From Saprospiraceae bacterium (lineage in GTDB: Bacteria; Bacteroidota; Bacteroidia; Chitinophagales; Saprospiraceae), in contig JAHDHL010000037.1 of NCBI GenBank assembly GCA_020631355.1, positions 1 to 51,280 on the forward strand: DNA of 51,280 nt, read 5' to 3'. The stretch's first letter is position 1. Each line of letters starts with the position of its first letter. Below, piece after piece: positions 26,161 through 35,808 of the stretch. The notes beneath the pieces were generated by a model that saw only the letters and a program-made list of their open reading frames with translations, did not search any database and was not told the DNA's origin. A program made the position numbers and the translations under genes.

Positions 26161-27087
26161 TCAGCGAATTAAATCATTTAATGCCAATCCCAATTCGGGG
26201 AATCCGAACCTGAAACCCTCTCTTTCGAGTTTTTTCGAGGAGACATATCGGCTTTTCAGAAGTAGTTCCGTTTCGGTCCTCACTATTGCGGCGCCCAATT
26301 CCAACAACCATGCAGGTATGGATATTCCGAATGGTACCCCTAACTTTTCCCTCAGTTTTTGCATGAAAGCCTTGTTGGATACTACATGAGGTGACACCAT
26401 ATTATATACACCCGTTTTTTCTTGCTGCATCAACCATTCAATGGCATTCAATAAATCATTGATATGAATCCAACTGATTTTTTGGAGACCGCTTCCCTGA
26501 TGCCCTCCCATTCCTAATTGTGTGATTCTTTTCAAGGGAATGAAAGCACCTCCTGTCCGTCCCAGTACAATGGATATTCTGAGTAGGATTTTTTTCGTGG
26601 CAGGACATACACTTTGGTTGAAGGTGTTCTCCCAAGCCTTGCAGACTTCTTCTGAAAATGTATCACCGATGACACCACTTTCCTCCGTATTCGCTTGTTC
26701 ATGTGTATCCTTATATATGGTGGATGAGCCGGCATTCAACCAGTATTTAGGTGGTTGTTGGCATTCCTGTATGGCTTTCCCAATAATTCTTGTTGAATCA
26801 ATTCTGGAATTCAATATTTCCGACTTATTCTTATTTGTATATCGACAATCAACTGATTTTCCTGCAAGATTGATAACGGCATCCGCAGCTTCCAGATATG
26901 TTTCCCATCCGGTCATTTTTTTCCCGTCCCATTGTATGAAATGAATGTTGCCGATGGAGGAGCGGTTGCCTCTAGTAAGAATATAGATATCGAAGTTCCG
27001 TGCTTCGAAAAACCGGGCTATTTCCATTCCTAAAAATCCGGATCCTCCGGGTATGACCATATGTTGTCTTGAGCCTGTTGGTTTCAT
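26161..27087 (-). CDS. TIGR01777 family NAD(P)-dependent epimerase-like protein
   Basis: The 308-residue product is an atypical short-chain dehydrogenase of the TIGR01777 (YfcH) group. The N-terminal Rossmann motif is GGSGFLGMEIARFF, then DAVINLAGKSVDCRY, WLNAGSSTIYKDTHEQ and LLRISIVLGRTGGAF, all characteristic of this group. A DUF1731-like C-terminal tail (VPFGISIPAWLLELGAAIVRTETELLLKSRYV) completes the protein. The reaction is unknown for the family; related proteins are divisome-associated in some bacteria or act on nucleotide sugars. Monocistronic, convergent with the barrel gene. Confidence 0.92.
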   Translation of the reverse strand: MKPTGSRQHMVIPGGSGFLGMEIARFFEARNFDIYILTRGNRSSIGNIHFIQWDGKKMTGWETYLEAADAVINLAGKSVDCRYTNKNKSEILNSRIDSTRIIGKAIQECQQPPKYWLNAGSSTIYKDTHEQANTEESGVIGDTFSEEVCKAWENTFNQSVCPATKKILLRISIVLGRTGGAFIPLKRITQLGMGGHQGSGLQKISWIHINDLLNAIEWLMQQEKTGVYNMVSPHVVSNKAFMQKLREKLGVPFGISIPAWLLELGAAIVRTETELLLKSRYVSSKKLEREGFRFGFPELGLALNDLIR

Positions 27088-27242
27088 AACATCTTCTTTT
27101 TTAGATGTAAACGCAGTAGTATTTATTTTGTTTCTGAAATTTCAATAAATAATGAAAATTAATCTTTCTTAGATTCGGTCTAAATAATGATAAAACTATA
27201 CAAATAGACATGGGGTATTAAGCAGTAAAATCGAACTTATTA

Positions 27243-27250
27243 TATCTTTG
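27243..27250 (+). promoter_or_regulatory. Promoter -7 box of the nqr operon
   Basis: TATCTTTG matches TAnnTTTG and lies 64 bases before the nqrA ATG, in a strongly AT-rich 227-base gap (27088-27314). The predicted leader is about 58 bases. Confidence 0.5.
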
Positions 27251-27314
27251 TCGGGATTTTAAGAATTGATTAAGATTTTAGTAAATCTTATATTTTATAA
27301 ATCATTCAAAACGA

Positions 27315-28952
27315 ATGACTTTGAGAAATTTTATCATCAAATCGTTTTCCGTTCTTGGGTTTTTGTCAGTAGCTGAAATAGCTATGGCCCAAGCTGGCGG
27401 AGGAGCTACGACCACCAATGTGATGATGTGGATAGTCGCGGCTCTAGTATTTTTTGCACTTTTATTCGTTGGAGATAGCTTGTTGAAGCTTGAAGCAAGA
27501 AATTCAGGTGCATCTGATAAAGGAACCAATTATTCCATTTTCCCATCCCTAAAGGAAGTTTTCAGTCCAAAGTTGCCGGATTTTGTTCCAAACGAAAATG
27601 TCCATGTTCTTACCAAAGGACATGATATCGTATTGGAAGGGGCAGCCGATGGAACTGTTGACACGGGTATGTCTGCAAGTCATTTTGCAGTGAAGCCTAC
27701 TGATTTCCTAGGAATAGCACCCATTCCTAAGATGATGGTTGCTGTAGGGGACAATGTAAAGGCAGGTGATCCTTTATTTTATGACAAAAAGAATGATTCC
27801 ATCAAGTTCTGTTCACCTGTAAGTGGCGAGGTCGTTGCCATTAATAGGGGAGAAAAGAGAGCAATTACCGAAGTAGTGGTTCTTGCTGATAAGGAACAAG
27901 TCTCTAGGGAATACACCCAACCTAATCTGGATACAGCTTCCAGAGAGGAATTGGTTACTTTCCTAGCGGATAGTGGTGTCTGGCCAATGATTAAACGTAG
28001 GCCTTACCAGTTGTTGGCTTCAGTCGATGAGACTCCAAGGGATATCTTCGTATCCACTTTTGATTCTGCACCTCTGGCTCCTGATTCCAATCTATTGGTT
28101 GCAGGTAAGGAAGCTGAGTTCCAAAAGGGATTGGATGTTTTGGGTAAACTGACTGAGGGTAGTGTTTATCTTGGCTTGAATGCCAAGTCCGAACCTGCTG
28201 CTGCATATACCAATGCAACAGGTGCAGAAAAACACTATTTCCATGGTAAGCACCCTGCAGGTAATGTTGGTGTACAGATTCACCACATCAAGCCGATCGG
28301 TACACAGGATGTCGTTTGGACATTGGGTGTGCAGGAGGTCATCAGTATTGGAGCATTGTTTACCAAAGGAGCTTTCGATGCCGAAAGGGTAGTGGTACTC
28401 TCTGGTGCTGAATTCAAGGAAAACAAGTACGTTAGAACTCATATCGGAGCCAATGTGGAACCTTTCATCAAGGGTAATGTTTCCGAGGAATCAGGCGATG
28501 TTCGTTTTGTTTCCGGTGATGTACTCTCTGGAGAGGAAATCAAGGAAAACGGATTCCTAGGATTCTTCGACGACCAGATTACGGTTCTTGAGGAGGGTGA
28601 TTACCACGAGATATTTGGTTGGTTATTACCTCTGATACCAAGACCTAGTATTTCCCGTACCATGCCGGGATTCCTAATGCCAGGTTTCCAATATCGTGCA
28701 AATACCAATACACATGGTGAACAAAGGGCTTTCGTAGTCACCGGACAATATGAAAGTGTTTTGCCAATGGATGTATATCCGCAACATTTGATGAAAGCCA
28801 TCCTGATGGGTGACTTTGAAAGGATGGAGGGATTAGGTATCCAAGAACTGGCACCTGAGGATATTGCTATCTGTGAGTTTGCTTGTACCTCTAAACAACC
28901 GCTTCAGAACATTCTTCGTGATGGTCACGAAATGATGTTGGAGCAAGGATAA
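27315..28952 (+). CDS. nqrA: Na+-translocating NADH:quinone reductase subunit A, with membrane-anchor extension
   Basis: NqrA is part of Na+-NQR, the respiratory complex that oxidises NADH, reduces quinone and pumps Na+. The region from about residue 95 matches NqrA: LTKGHDIVLEGAADG, VAVGDNVKAGDPLFYDKKN and IKFCSPVSGEVVAINRGEKR. The protein is 545 residues, while usual NqrA is about 450 and starts with the soluble domain. Here residues 1-26 look like a signal peptide or first helix (FLSVAEIAMAQ) and residues 37-57 are a clear transmembrane helix, followed by a linker (58-94). NqrA would therefore be membrane tethered. First gene of an intact nqrABCDEF operon. Confidence 0.96.
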   Translation: MTLRNFIIKSFSVLGFLSVAEIAMAQAGGGATTTNVMMWIVAALVFFALLFVGDSLLKLEARNSGASDKGTNYSIFPSLKEVFSPKLPDFVPNENVHVLTKGHDIVLEGAADGTVDTGMSASHFAVKPTDFLGIAPIPKMMVAVGDNVKAGDPLFYDKKNDSIKFCSPVSGEVVAINRGEKRAITEVVVLADKEQVSREYTQPNLDTASREELVTFLADSGVWPMIKRRPYQLLASVDETPRDIFVSTFDSAPLAPDSNLLVAGKEAEFQKGLDVLGKLTEGSVYLGLNAKSEPAAAYTNATGAEKHYFHGKHPAGNVGVQIHHIKPIGTQDVVWTLGVQEVISIGALFTKGAFDAERVVVLSGAEFKENKYVRTHIGANVEPFIKGNVSEESGDVRFVSGDVLSGEEIKENGFLGFFDDQITVLEEGDYHEIFGWLLPLIPRPSISRTMPGFLMPGFQYRANTNTHGEQRAFVVTGQYESVLPMDVYPQHLMKAILMGDFERMEGLGIQELAPEDIAICEFACTSKQPLQNILRDGHEMMLEQG

Positions 28953-29013
28953 AATTTAATTTTCAGAAGATGGGGAAGTGGTATTTTCTATTTCCCAACT
29001 GAATGAACAATAG

Positions 29014-30282
29014 ATGAAACCATTATTAAATTTCTTAGAAAAAATCGAACCTGACAAGAAAAAGAGTCCTTTCTTGCACACTTTGTTTGACGGGTTCCAC
29101 ACTTTCTTATTTGCACCTAAATCCGTGACCAAGGGAGGTGTACACGTCCGTGACGGTATGGATCTGAAGCGTACGATGATCATGGTGGTTTTGGCCATGC
29201 AGTTGTGCTACGTTTTCGGTACATATAATATTGGTCATCAGCATTTTGTTGCTTTGGGTGAGTACACGGGGTTCCTTGAGGGATTCCACTTGAAACTGGC
29301 TCATGGTCTAATCAAATTATTACCGATATTCATCGTGGCCCATGTAGTGGGTCTTGGAATTGAATTCTGGTATGCAGCTAAGAAAGGTCACCCGATTGAG
29401 GAGGGATTCTTGGTGTCCGGTGCTTTGATTCCATTATTGATGCCACCTGATTTGCCATTGTGGATGTTAGCTGTAGCTGTAGCTTTTGCTGTTATCATTG
29501 GTAAGGAAGCATTCGGTGGTACAGGTATGAATATTTTGAATATAGCCTTACTGGCGCGTGTATTCGTATTCTTTGCCTATCCTACAGAAATCTCTGGTGA
29601 TGAGGTATGGATTTCCAATATCGTTAAGGAAGGAACTGAATTCTATGGTGGGGCCTATGGTATGGGTCACAGTATATTCGATACCATATTTGGTTGGATG
29701 GGACTGGATACTTTCAGTGCTGTGGAAGCTGGACAAAAAGTGGCTGATACCTATTCAGGTGCAACACCACTGGCCTTGGCTAAGTCCGGCGGATGGGGTG
29801 CTGTAACTGAGGTATATTCCACATCACAAATGTTCTGGGGTTCAATCCCAGGCTCAATTGGTGAAACTTCCAAGCCATTCATTCTGATTGGTGCAGCTAT
29901 ATTATTGATTACAGGAATTGCTTCTTGGAGAATCATGTTGAGTATGTTCATTGGTGCAGCCTTGACTGCCATGATGCTTAACGGATTCGCACCAAGTGCC
30001 GATTCATTCCTTGCAGTGCCTTGGTGGGGACAATTCTACATGGGTAGTTTCTTCTTTGCAATGGCATTCATGGCAACTGACCCTGTAACTGCAGCATCAA
30101 CCAACACCGGGAAATGGATTTATGGTTTCATGATTGGATTCGTTGGTATGGTTGTAAGGGTATTGAATCCTGCATACCCAGAAGGATGGATGTTGGCTAT
30201 TTTATTCATGAACGTGTTTGCTCCACTGATTGACCATTATGTATTGGAAGCGAATATGAAAAAACGTTTGGCTCGTGCATAG
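29014..30282 (+). CDS. nqrB: Na+-NQR subunit B
   Basis: Integral membrane subunit carrying covalent FMN and riboflavin. The 422-residue product has about ten transmembrane helices. The covalent FMN attachment motif SGAT occurs in DTYSGATPLALAKSGG. The soluble N-terminal segment is normal (LEKIEPDKKKSPFLHTLFDG). It starts 61 bases after nqrA and its end overlaps the start of nqrC by eight bases, which supports one transcript. Confidence 0.97.
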   Translation: MKPLLNFLEKIEPDKKKSPFLHTLFDGFHTFLFAPKSVTKGGVHVRDGMDLKRTMIMVVLAMQLCYVFGTYNIGHQHFVALGEYTGFLEGFHLKLAHGLIKLLPIFIVAHVVGLGIEFWYAAKKGHPIEEGFLVSGALIPLLMPPDLPLWMLAVAVAFAVIIGKEAFGGTGMNILNIALLARVFVFFAYPTEISGDEVWISNIVKEGTEFYGGAYGMGHSIFDTIFGWMGLDTFSAVEAGQKVADTYSGATPLALAKSGGWGAVTEVYSTSQMFWGSIPGSIGETSKPFILIGAAILLITGIASWRIMLSMFIGAALTAMMLNGFAPSADSFLAVPWWGQFYMGSFFFAMAFMATDPVTAASTNTGKWIYGFMIGFVGMVVRVLNPAYPEGWMLAILFMNVFAPLIDHYVLEANMKKRLARA

Positions 30283-31039
30283 TACTAGATATATATATAC
30301 GTTTACAGTCGCTATGACTGTTGTAGTAGCTTTGGTATTGGCAGGTTTGTTTACATTCCTTAAGCCTATACACAAGGCGAATGAGGCAATCTTCAACAAG
30401 AAAGCCGTATTGTCTTCCTTTATGGGGACGAAAGCTAACGACTTGTCTGATGAGGAAGTCGTAACAGCTTTTGCTGATGTAAAGCAGTACGTTCTGAATT
30501 ATGAGGGAAAGCCCTTATCCAATGATGAGGTAAAAGACCTTCGTAACTATAAGGAGAAAGATGGGAAAGCGGAAGACTTGGATCTTTCCAAAGAGAAGAA
30601 AAAGGATGATGAGGATAGATTATTTCCTTTATACATCAAGGAAGTGGAGGGAAAGCAGGTATATATCACTGCCGTAAGAGGAAATGGTCTGTGGGATGAG
30701 ATTTGGGGTTACATTGCTTTGGCTGAAGATTTGAATACCATCGTAGGTACATCTTTTGACCACAAGGCTGAGACACCGGGTCTAGGAGCTGAAATTAAGG
30801 ATAATCCTACGTTCCCGAACAGCTTCAAAGGAAAGCAAATCTTCAATAGTGAAGGAGAATTCGTCTCAGTACTGGTGAAGAAAGGAGGAGCTGATAAATC
30901 TGATAAGCACGCTGTGGACGCCATTTCAGGTGCTACTGTAACATGTGATGGTGTAACCAACATGTTGGAGTCAGGATTACAGTATTATATGCCTTACTTC
31001 GAAACATTGAAGAAAGATCAGCTAGGATTGAACAAATAA
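30275..31039 (+). CDS. nqrC: Na+-NQR subunit C
   Basis: Membrane-anchored subunit with the second covalent FMN, facing the periplasm. It has one N-terminal transmembrane helix (about residues 8-28) and the FMN attachment motif DAISGATVTCDGV near residue 220. At 254 residues the length is normal. It starts with GTG inside the end of nqrB. A Lys/Asp-rich insert at about 75-110 (DLRNYKEKDGKAEDLDLSKEK region) is longer than I remember for the enterobacterial proteins. Confidence 0.96.
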   Translation: MHSTRYIYTFTVAMTVVVALVLAGLFTFLKPIHKANEAIFNKKAVLSSFMGTKANDLSDEEVVTAFADVKQYVLNYEGKPLSNDEVKDLRNYKEKDGKAEDLDLSKEKKKDDEDRLFPLYIKEVEGKQVYITAVRGNGLWDEIWGYIALAEDLNTIVGTSFDHKAETPGLGAEIKDNPTFPNSFKGKQIFNSEGEFVSVLVKKGGADKSDKHAVDAISGATVTCDGVTNMLESGLQYYMPYFETLKKDQLGLNK

Positions 31040-31085
31040 TCCTAGTATTTCAAAGAAAATCATTCAGTTTTAAAACCTATATATA

Positions 31086-31817
31086 ATGGCTGAAACTGCA
31101 GTAGTAGAAAAAGAACCCTTATTCGGGAAAAAGGAAAGGAAATTATTGACCGATCCTTTGGGTGATAATAATCCAATTACCATACAGGTATTGGGTATCT
31201 GTTCCGCACTGGCGGTAACCACCCTTTTCTTCAAGGCTTTGGTAATGTCCGTAGCGGTAGTATTCGTATGCGCATTCGCCAACCTTTTTACATCCTTACT
31301 AAGGAACTATATTCCAAAGCAAGTGCGTATGATCGTCCAGTTGGTCATCATTGCAACATTGGTAACCATCGTTGAGTTGGTACTGAAAGCATTGGATTAT
31401 ACCGTTTATAAGGACCTATCCGTATTCATCGGTTTGATTATCACCAATTGTATCGTAATGGGACGTCTGGAAGCATTCGCCTTGGCCAATAAGCCATGGA
31501 GATCATTTCTGGATGGACTAGGTAACGGATTGGGTTATGGTCTGATTCTTTTGATTGTGGCTTTCCTTAGGGAAATCTTCGGTAAGGGTACCTTGTTTGC
31601 AGGTAGCCCGGCTGAAATCAAGATCATCGGTGCTAGTATCCCATCAGAAGGAATCATTTACAAAATCAATACAGCTGCAGAATCGGGTATCGGTACTTGG
31701 TTCTCATGGTATGCCAATAACAACCTGATGGTGCTTCCTGCTTCCGCAATGTTCGTTATCGGTGTATTGATTTGGATTCAGCGTAGCTGGAGAAAAGAAT
31801 TGGTAGATATTTCGTAA
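31086..31817 (+). CDS. nqrD: Na+-NQR subunit D
   Basis: Integral membrane subunit with six transmembrane helices; NqrD and NqrE are inverted homologues that bind a 2Fe-2S cluster between them in the membrane. The 243-residue product is recognisable by PLGDNNPITIQVLGICSALAVT and VFIGLIITNCIVMGRLEAFA, where the Cys is the cluster ligand. About 40 N-terminal hydrophilic residues precede the family start. It follows nqrC by 46 bases. Confidence 0.97.
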   Translation: MAETAVVEKEPLFGKKERKLLTDPLGDNNPITIQVLGICSALAVTTLFFKALVMSVAVVFVCAFANLFTSLLRNYIPKQVRMIVQLVIIATLVTIVELVLKALDYTVYKDLSVFIGLIITNCIVMGRLEAFALANKPWRSFLDGLGNGLGYGLILLIVAFLREIFGKGTLFAGSPAEIKIIGASIPSEGIIYKINTAAESGIGTWFSWYANNNLMVLPASAMFVIGVLIWIQRSWRKELVDIS

Positions 31818-31841
31818 TTAATTATTCAATTAATAATTAGT

Positions 31842-31884
31842 AATTAAGAATGAATAATTGCGAAATCATTATTAATTCTTAATT
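31842..31884 (+). repeat. AT-rich hairpin between nqrD and nqrE
   Basis: AATTAAGAAT (31842-31851) and AATAAT (31853-31858) pair with ATTATT (31868-31873) and ATTCTTAATT (31875-31884), a 16-pair stem with one mismatch. The 87-base nqrD-nqrE gap consists almost entirely of A/T. It could be an mRNA-processing or stability element that changes subunit ratio; AT-rich hairpins of this kind are also simply frequent in such DNA. Confidence 0.5.
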
Positions 31885-31904
31885 CTTCATTATTCTATAA
31901 TAAA

Positions 31905-32507
31905 ATGGAGACATTCAACTTATTTCTAAAAGCGGCGTTCATAGAAAACATGGTATTGGCATACTTCCTCGGAATGTGTTCTTACCTGGCCGTATCTAAG
32001 ACAATCAAAACAGCATTCGGTCTGGGATTGGCTGTTATCTTCGTATTGGGTATCACTATGCCAATCAACTGGGTCATCAATGAGTATCTTTTGTCTGATA
32101 CTGGTGTCTTCGGGACGGATTTGACTTTCCTCAGATTCATCCTGTTCATTGCCGTGATTGCATCCATGGTACAGCTTGTGGAGATGGCCATTGAAAAGTT
32201 CTCTCCAGCGCTATACAACTCGTTAGGTATATTCCTGCCACTGATTACAGTAAACTGTGCCATCTTGGGTGGTTCACTGTTCATGGTTTCAAGGGAATAT
32301 AATTTCGGTGATTCCGTAGTATTCGGATTGGGTTCCGGATTCGGTTGGTTCCTGGCTATCATTGCCATCGCTGCCATCCGTGAGAAAATCCGTTATTCCA
32401 ATGTACCACCGGCTCTAAGAGGACTGGGAATGGCATTCATCATCACCGGATTGATGGGATTGGCATTCATGAGTTTGATGGGAATTGATTTGACAAAGCC
32501 AATGTAA
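31905..32507 (+). CDS. nqrE: Na+-NQR subunit E
   Basis: The 200-residue integral membrane subunit is close to other NqrE proteins along its whole length: [19 protein letters not shown] carries one cluster-ligand Cys and [17 protein letters not shown] the second. Six transmembrane helices are visible. It forms the intramembrane 2Fe-2S site with NqrD. It is separated from nqrD by the AT-rich hairpin and from nqrF by 61 bases. Confidence 0.97.
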   Translation: METFNLFLKAAFIENMVLAYFLGMCSYLAVSKTIKTAFGLGLAVIFVLGITMPINWVINEYLLSDTGVFGTDLTFLRFILFIAVIASMVQLVEMAIEKFSPALYNSLGIFLPLITVNCAILGGSLFMVSREYNFGDSVVFGLGSGFGWFLAIIAIAAIREKIRYSNVPPALRGLGMAFIITGLMGLAFMSLMGIDLTKPM

Positions 32508-32568
32508 GGTTAAGGAAACGGATATTTTTCTGATGACCTAATACCTTATATTTTAATACTATATAATT

Positions 32569-33900
32569 ATGATACTACTTTTTGGAATGGAGGAATTCAG
32601 TCAGATTGGCTTTGCGATACTGGTATTTACTGCCGTAATCGTAGCCTTGGCTTATATGTTGCTTTCTGCAAGAAAGCGTTTGGTTCCACAAGGAGACGTC
32701 AATATCATCGTAAACGGAGACGAGGAAAATCCTCTTGTTGCCAGCCCGGGTACGACTTTATTAAATGCACTTTCAGATAGGAGCGTATTCCTTCCATCAG
32801 CGTGTGGTGGTGGTGGTACTTGTGCAATGTGCGAATGCCACGTCTATGAGGGCGGTGGTGATGTACTGGCTACGGAAATGAACCACCTTACTCGTAAGGA
32901 AGCTGCTGAGGGTAAGCGTTTGGCTTGTCAGGTCAAGGTGCGTGAAGACATGAGAATTTCCATACCTGAGGAAATTTTCGGTATCAAGAAATTTGAGTGT
33001 ACCGTTGATTCCAATTACAATGTGGCTTCCTTTATCAAGGAGTTCGTTGTACGTTTGCCAGAGGGAGAAACAATGGATTTCCAATCTGGTGGTTATATCC
33101 AGATTGATGTACCTAAGGTGACTGTTGAGTATGAGAACATTGATATCTCTGCACACCCAGAGCATCACGGTGACGACCCGATGAAGTTCAAGTCTGAGTG
33201 GGATAAGTTCGGTCTATGGCCATTGAAGATGGTAAATGCCGAGCCCCAGTTCCGTGCATATTCCATGGCGAATCACCCTGCAGAGGGAGATATCATCATG
33301 TTGAATATTCGTATTGCCACTCCACCTTGGGATAGGGCTAAGAATGATTGGATGAATGTGAATCCTGGTGTTTGCTCATCTTACGTATTCGACCAGAAAC
33401 CAGGTGACAAGGTAACAATCTCAGGGCCATATGGTGAGTTCTTCATCAAGCCTACAAAGAAAGAAATGGTTTACATCGGTGGTGGTGCAGGTATGGCTCC
33501 GTTGCGTTCACACCTATTCCACCTGTTCCATACTTTGAAAACGACAGACCGTAAGGTATCCTACTGGTATGGTGGTCGTACAAAGAGAGAGTTGTTCTAT
33601 ATCGAGCAATTCCGTGAAATCGAACGTGAATTCCCTAACTTCCGTTTCTACGTGGCATTGGATAACCCATTGCCAGAGGATAACTGGAACGTAAAGGAAA
33701 CCATCGATTCCGATGGTGATGGATTCCATGGATATATCATGAGCGTTTGCTATGAGAAGTATCTTAAGAATCACCCAGAACCGGAAGAAATCGAATATTA
33801 TTTCTGTGGACCTCCAATGATGAACAAGTCAGTTATCGATACATTGGATAACCTTGGTGTTCCAGAGGAGAATATCTCATTTGATGACTTCGGAGGGTAA
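32569..33900 (+). CDS. nqrF: Na+-NQR subunit F (NADH-oxidising)
   Basis: Entry point for electrons from NADH. One N-terminal transmembrane helix (about residues 9-30) is followed by a 2Fe-2S ferredoxin domain ([20 protein letters not shown] and later RLACQVKV), an FAD domain (RAYSMANHP) and an NAD-binding domain ([15 protein letters not shown]; terminal [13 protein letters not shown]). At 443 residues slightly longer than usual. All cofactor ligands are present. Last gene of the operon, followed by a strong terminator at 33926. Confidence 0.98.
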   Translation: MILLFGMEEFSQIGFAILVFTAVIVALAYMLLSARKRLVPQGDVNIIVNGDEENPLVASPGTTLLNALSDRSVFLPSACGGGGTCAMCECHVYEGGGDVLATEMNHLTRKEAAEGKRLACQVKVREDMRISIPEEIFGIKKFECTVDSNYNVASFIKEFVVRLPEGETMDFQSGGYIQIDVPKVTVEYENIDISAHPEHHGDDPMKFKSEWDKFGLWPLKMVNAEPQFRAYSMANHPAEGDIIMLNIRIATPPWDRAKNDWMNVNPGVCSSYVFDQKPGDKVTISGPYGEFFIKPTKKEMVYIGGGAGMAPLRSHLFHLFHTLKTTDRKVSYWYGGRTKRELFYIEQFREIEREFPNFRFYVALDNPLPEDNWNVKETIDSDGDGFHGYIMSVCYEKYLKNHPEPEEIEYYFCGPPMMNKSVIDTLDNLGVPEENISFDDFGG

Positions 33901-33925
33901 TCACCTTTGAACGAATTCATGATTC

Positions 33926-33963
33926 AACGCCCATATTTCCGTAAGGAAATATGGGCGTTTTTA
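33926..33963. terminator. Terminator of the nqr operon
   Basis: A perfect 15-base stem (33926-33940 with 33945-33959, loop GTAA) is followed by Ts to 33962. It lies between nqrF and a convergent gene and may serve both. Confidence 0.9.
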
Positions 33964-33978
33964 TAGGTAAGAATAGTC

Positions 33979-34701
33979 TTAGTAATTAAAAATCCTAACA
34001 GCCCTGCTTGGACCATTGTAGTACTTAATAATGATACTAAATTCCCCCGTTGTAATATTGATGGCCCATGCATTGACACTATCATGCTCGGATGAACTCC
34101 AGATTGTGGATGAACCCATATTACTTATATTATGATTCGCATATAAATTTCTCCAAAGTACATATAACTCATCCTTGGATGGCACAAACCAGTCATCATA
34201 TCCCTTGTGAACCAGTTCCTGGGCTTGTTTGAAAGGGCCGTTATCAGGACAGTTCTCATAGAAGTCTTGGGTGTTCTGCATTCCTGTGCCAAAGGCCGTT
34301 CCACTAACACCTGGAAGATCCGTACCCAGACAACCCCATTCGCCTCCGATGCTTATATCTGTTGCGACAAGCATGCCGAATCGTTGGAGGGTATCCAAGA
34401 AGAATATTTCACCCGCTTCATATTCTATACCATACAACTGGCTAGGTTTCACACCATAGTCGAGTAATTCCTGTAGCGTGACTCCATAATAAAGGAGGGC
34501 CGGAATTTTGGTAGTGTCATATTCTTCACAGAATTCACCTAAAAAACCAATTCTACAATCACAAATACCCTCCTCACAGGCACCGCCATTCTGGCATACT
34601 ATATTTTCACATGGATATTCCTTACAACTATGAATGGACAGAATGGATATCATTAAGACGACTGAAATGATAGTGCGGAAAAGTATTCTAGAAGTTTTCA
34701 T
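33979..34701 (-). CDS. Lipoprotein with EGF-like and DUF1566-type domains
   Basis: The 240-residue product has a lipoprotein signal (LSIHSC; acylated Cys near residue 26), so it sits in the envelope. An EGF-like domain with six cysteines follows (about 30-62: CENIVCQNGGACEEGICDC and GFLGEFC). The rest resembles the DUF1566/Lcl C-terminal fold, with FVPSKDELYVLWRN and SSTIWSSSEHDSVNAWAINI as hallmarks. EGF-like domains occur in secreted adhesive or binding proteins; the ligand is unknown. Monocistronic, convergent with nqrF. Confidence 0.82.
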   Translation of the reverse strand: MKTSRILFRTIISVVLMISILSIHSCKEYPCENIVCQNGGACEEGICDCRIGFLGEFCEEYDTTKIPALLYYGVTLQELLDYGVKPSQLYGIEYEAGEIFFLDTLQRFGMLVATDISIGGEWGCLGTDLPGVSGTAFGTGMQNTQDFYENCPDNGPFKQAQELVHKGYDDWFVPSKDELYVLWRNLYANHNISNMGSSTIWSSSEHDSVNAWAINITTGEFSIIIKYYNGPSRAVRIFNY

Positions 34702-34830
34702 AAATCATATTTTTCTTTAAATCGGAGGAAATGAGGTTTTGCTGCAAGTCAATTATTAATATTTTGGACGATTGTGTGCTAAACTTAGCGTATGTTTGGA
34801 TTCTGATTCATCCGCACTGCGCCATTCAAT

Positions 34831-35712
34831 ATGCTATTATTCAATATATTAACTTTCGTCAGCTTTTTCATCATCATGGGTGTTGCCATCCTAGCCTATA
34901 CACAGCTTAGGAAGAATTGGATAGAACCTGATACGGAATTTCCGATATCATGGAGGATGATATTATTAAAGGATGTAACTTTTTATAATAGTCTCACAAC
35001 TCAGGAAAGGGAATGGTTTGAGTATAAGGTTCATGAATTCCTCCTAAATTATAAGATTACGGGTATACATACCGAAGTGAATGCTAGGGATAAGGTACTC
35101 ATTGCTGCTAGTGGTATCATTCCTATCTTTAAGTTCAGGGATTGGAGATACAAGAATCTGCAGGAAATACTGGTATACCCAGATATGTTTGATGAGGACT
35201 TCAAAACAGAGGGCAAGGGGCGACGTATTTTGGGAATGGTCGGGACGGGTTACATGAAAGATAAGATGATTCTGTCACAACAGGCCCTTAGATTCGGTTT
35301 TGATAATGCTAAGGACAAAAGGAATACAGCCATCCATGAATTCATTCATCTGATAGATATGATGGATGGTGATATAGACGGTATTCCTAAACTCATCTTA
35401 GAAAGGCCGTATGTCTTACCTTGGTTGGAACTGATGAAAAGGAAGATGGATGAGATTTATGATGACGATTCGGACATCAATCCTTACGGTGGAAAGAATA
35501 AGATTGAATTCTTTGCTGTAGTGAGTGAGTATTTTTTCGAACGCCCCAGACTGCTGGAGAAGCGCCATCCTGATTTGTACAAGATGTTGTATGAGATATT
35601 CGACCATGATTTAAGTGAACGAAAACTTACTAAGACCAGACGGATTGGTAGAAATAGTCCATGTCCGTGCCATAGTGGTGAAAAGTATAAGAATTGTTGC
35701 GGGAAAATGTGA
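34831..35712 (+). CDS. MtfA-type zinc peptidase (M90) with C-terminal SEC-C motif
   Basis: The 293-residue product has an N-terminal transmembrane helix (residues 4-24), then an M90/MtfA-like domain with the zinc site HEFIHLIDMMDG (His169, Glu170, His173) and the downstream EFFAVVSEYFFERP segment holding the third ligand. MtfA in Escherichia coli is a soluble protein that binds the regulator Mlc; here it is membrane anchored. The last 20 residues form a SEC-C motif (CPCHSGEKYKNCCG), a zinc-binding module known from SecA. This MtfA plus SEC-C combination is seen in some other Bacteroidota proteins. Confidence 0.88.
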   Translation: MLLFNILTFVSFFIIMGVAILAYTQLRKNWIEPDTEFPISWRMILLKDVTFYNSLTTQEREWFEYKVHEFLLNYKITGIHTEVNARDKVLIAASGIIPIFKFRDWRYKNLQEILVYPDMFDEDFKTEGKGRRILGMVGTGYMKDKMILSQQALRFGFDNAKDKRNTAIHEFIHLIDMMDGDIDGIPKLILERPYVLPWLELMKRKMDEIYDDDSDINPYGGKNKIEFFAVVSEYFFERPRLLEKRHPDLYKMLYEIFDHDLSERKLTKTRRIGRNSPCPCHSGEKYKNCCGKM

Positions 35713-35808
35713 TAAGGTACTCTTTTTATGAAGATTATGAATTCAGATAATGAATAGCAGATATGAATTGATATATTAGAAGTCCCGAAACTTATTGTTT
35801 ACCAATCA

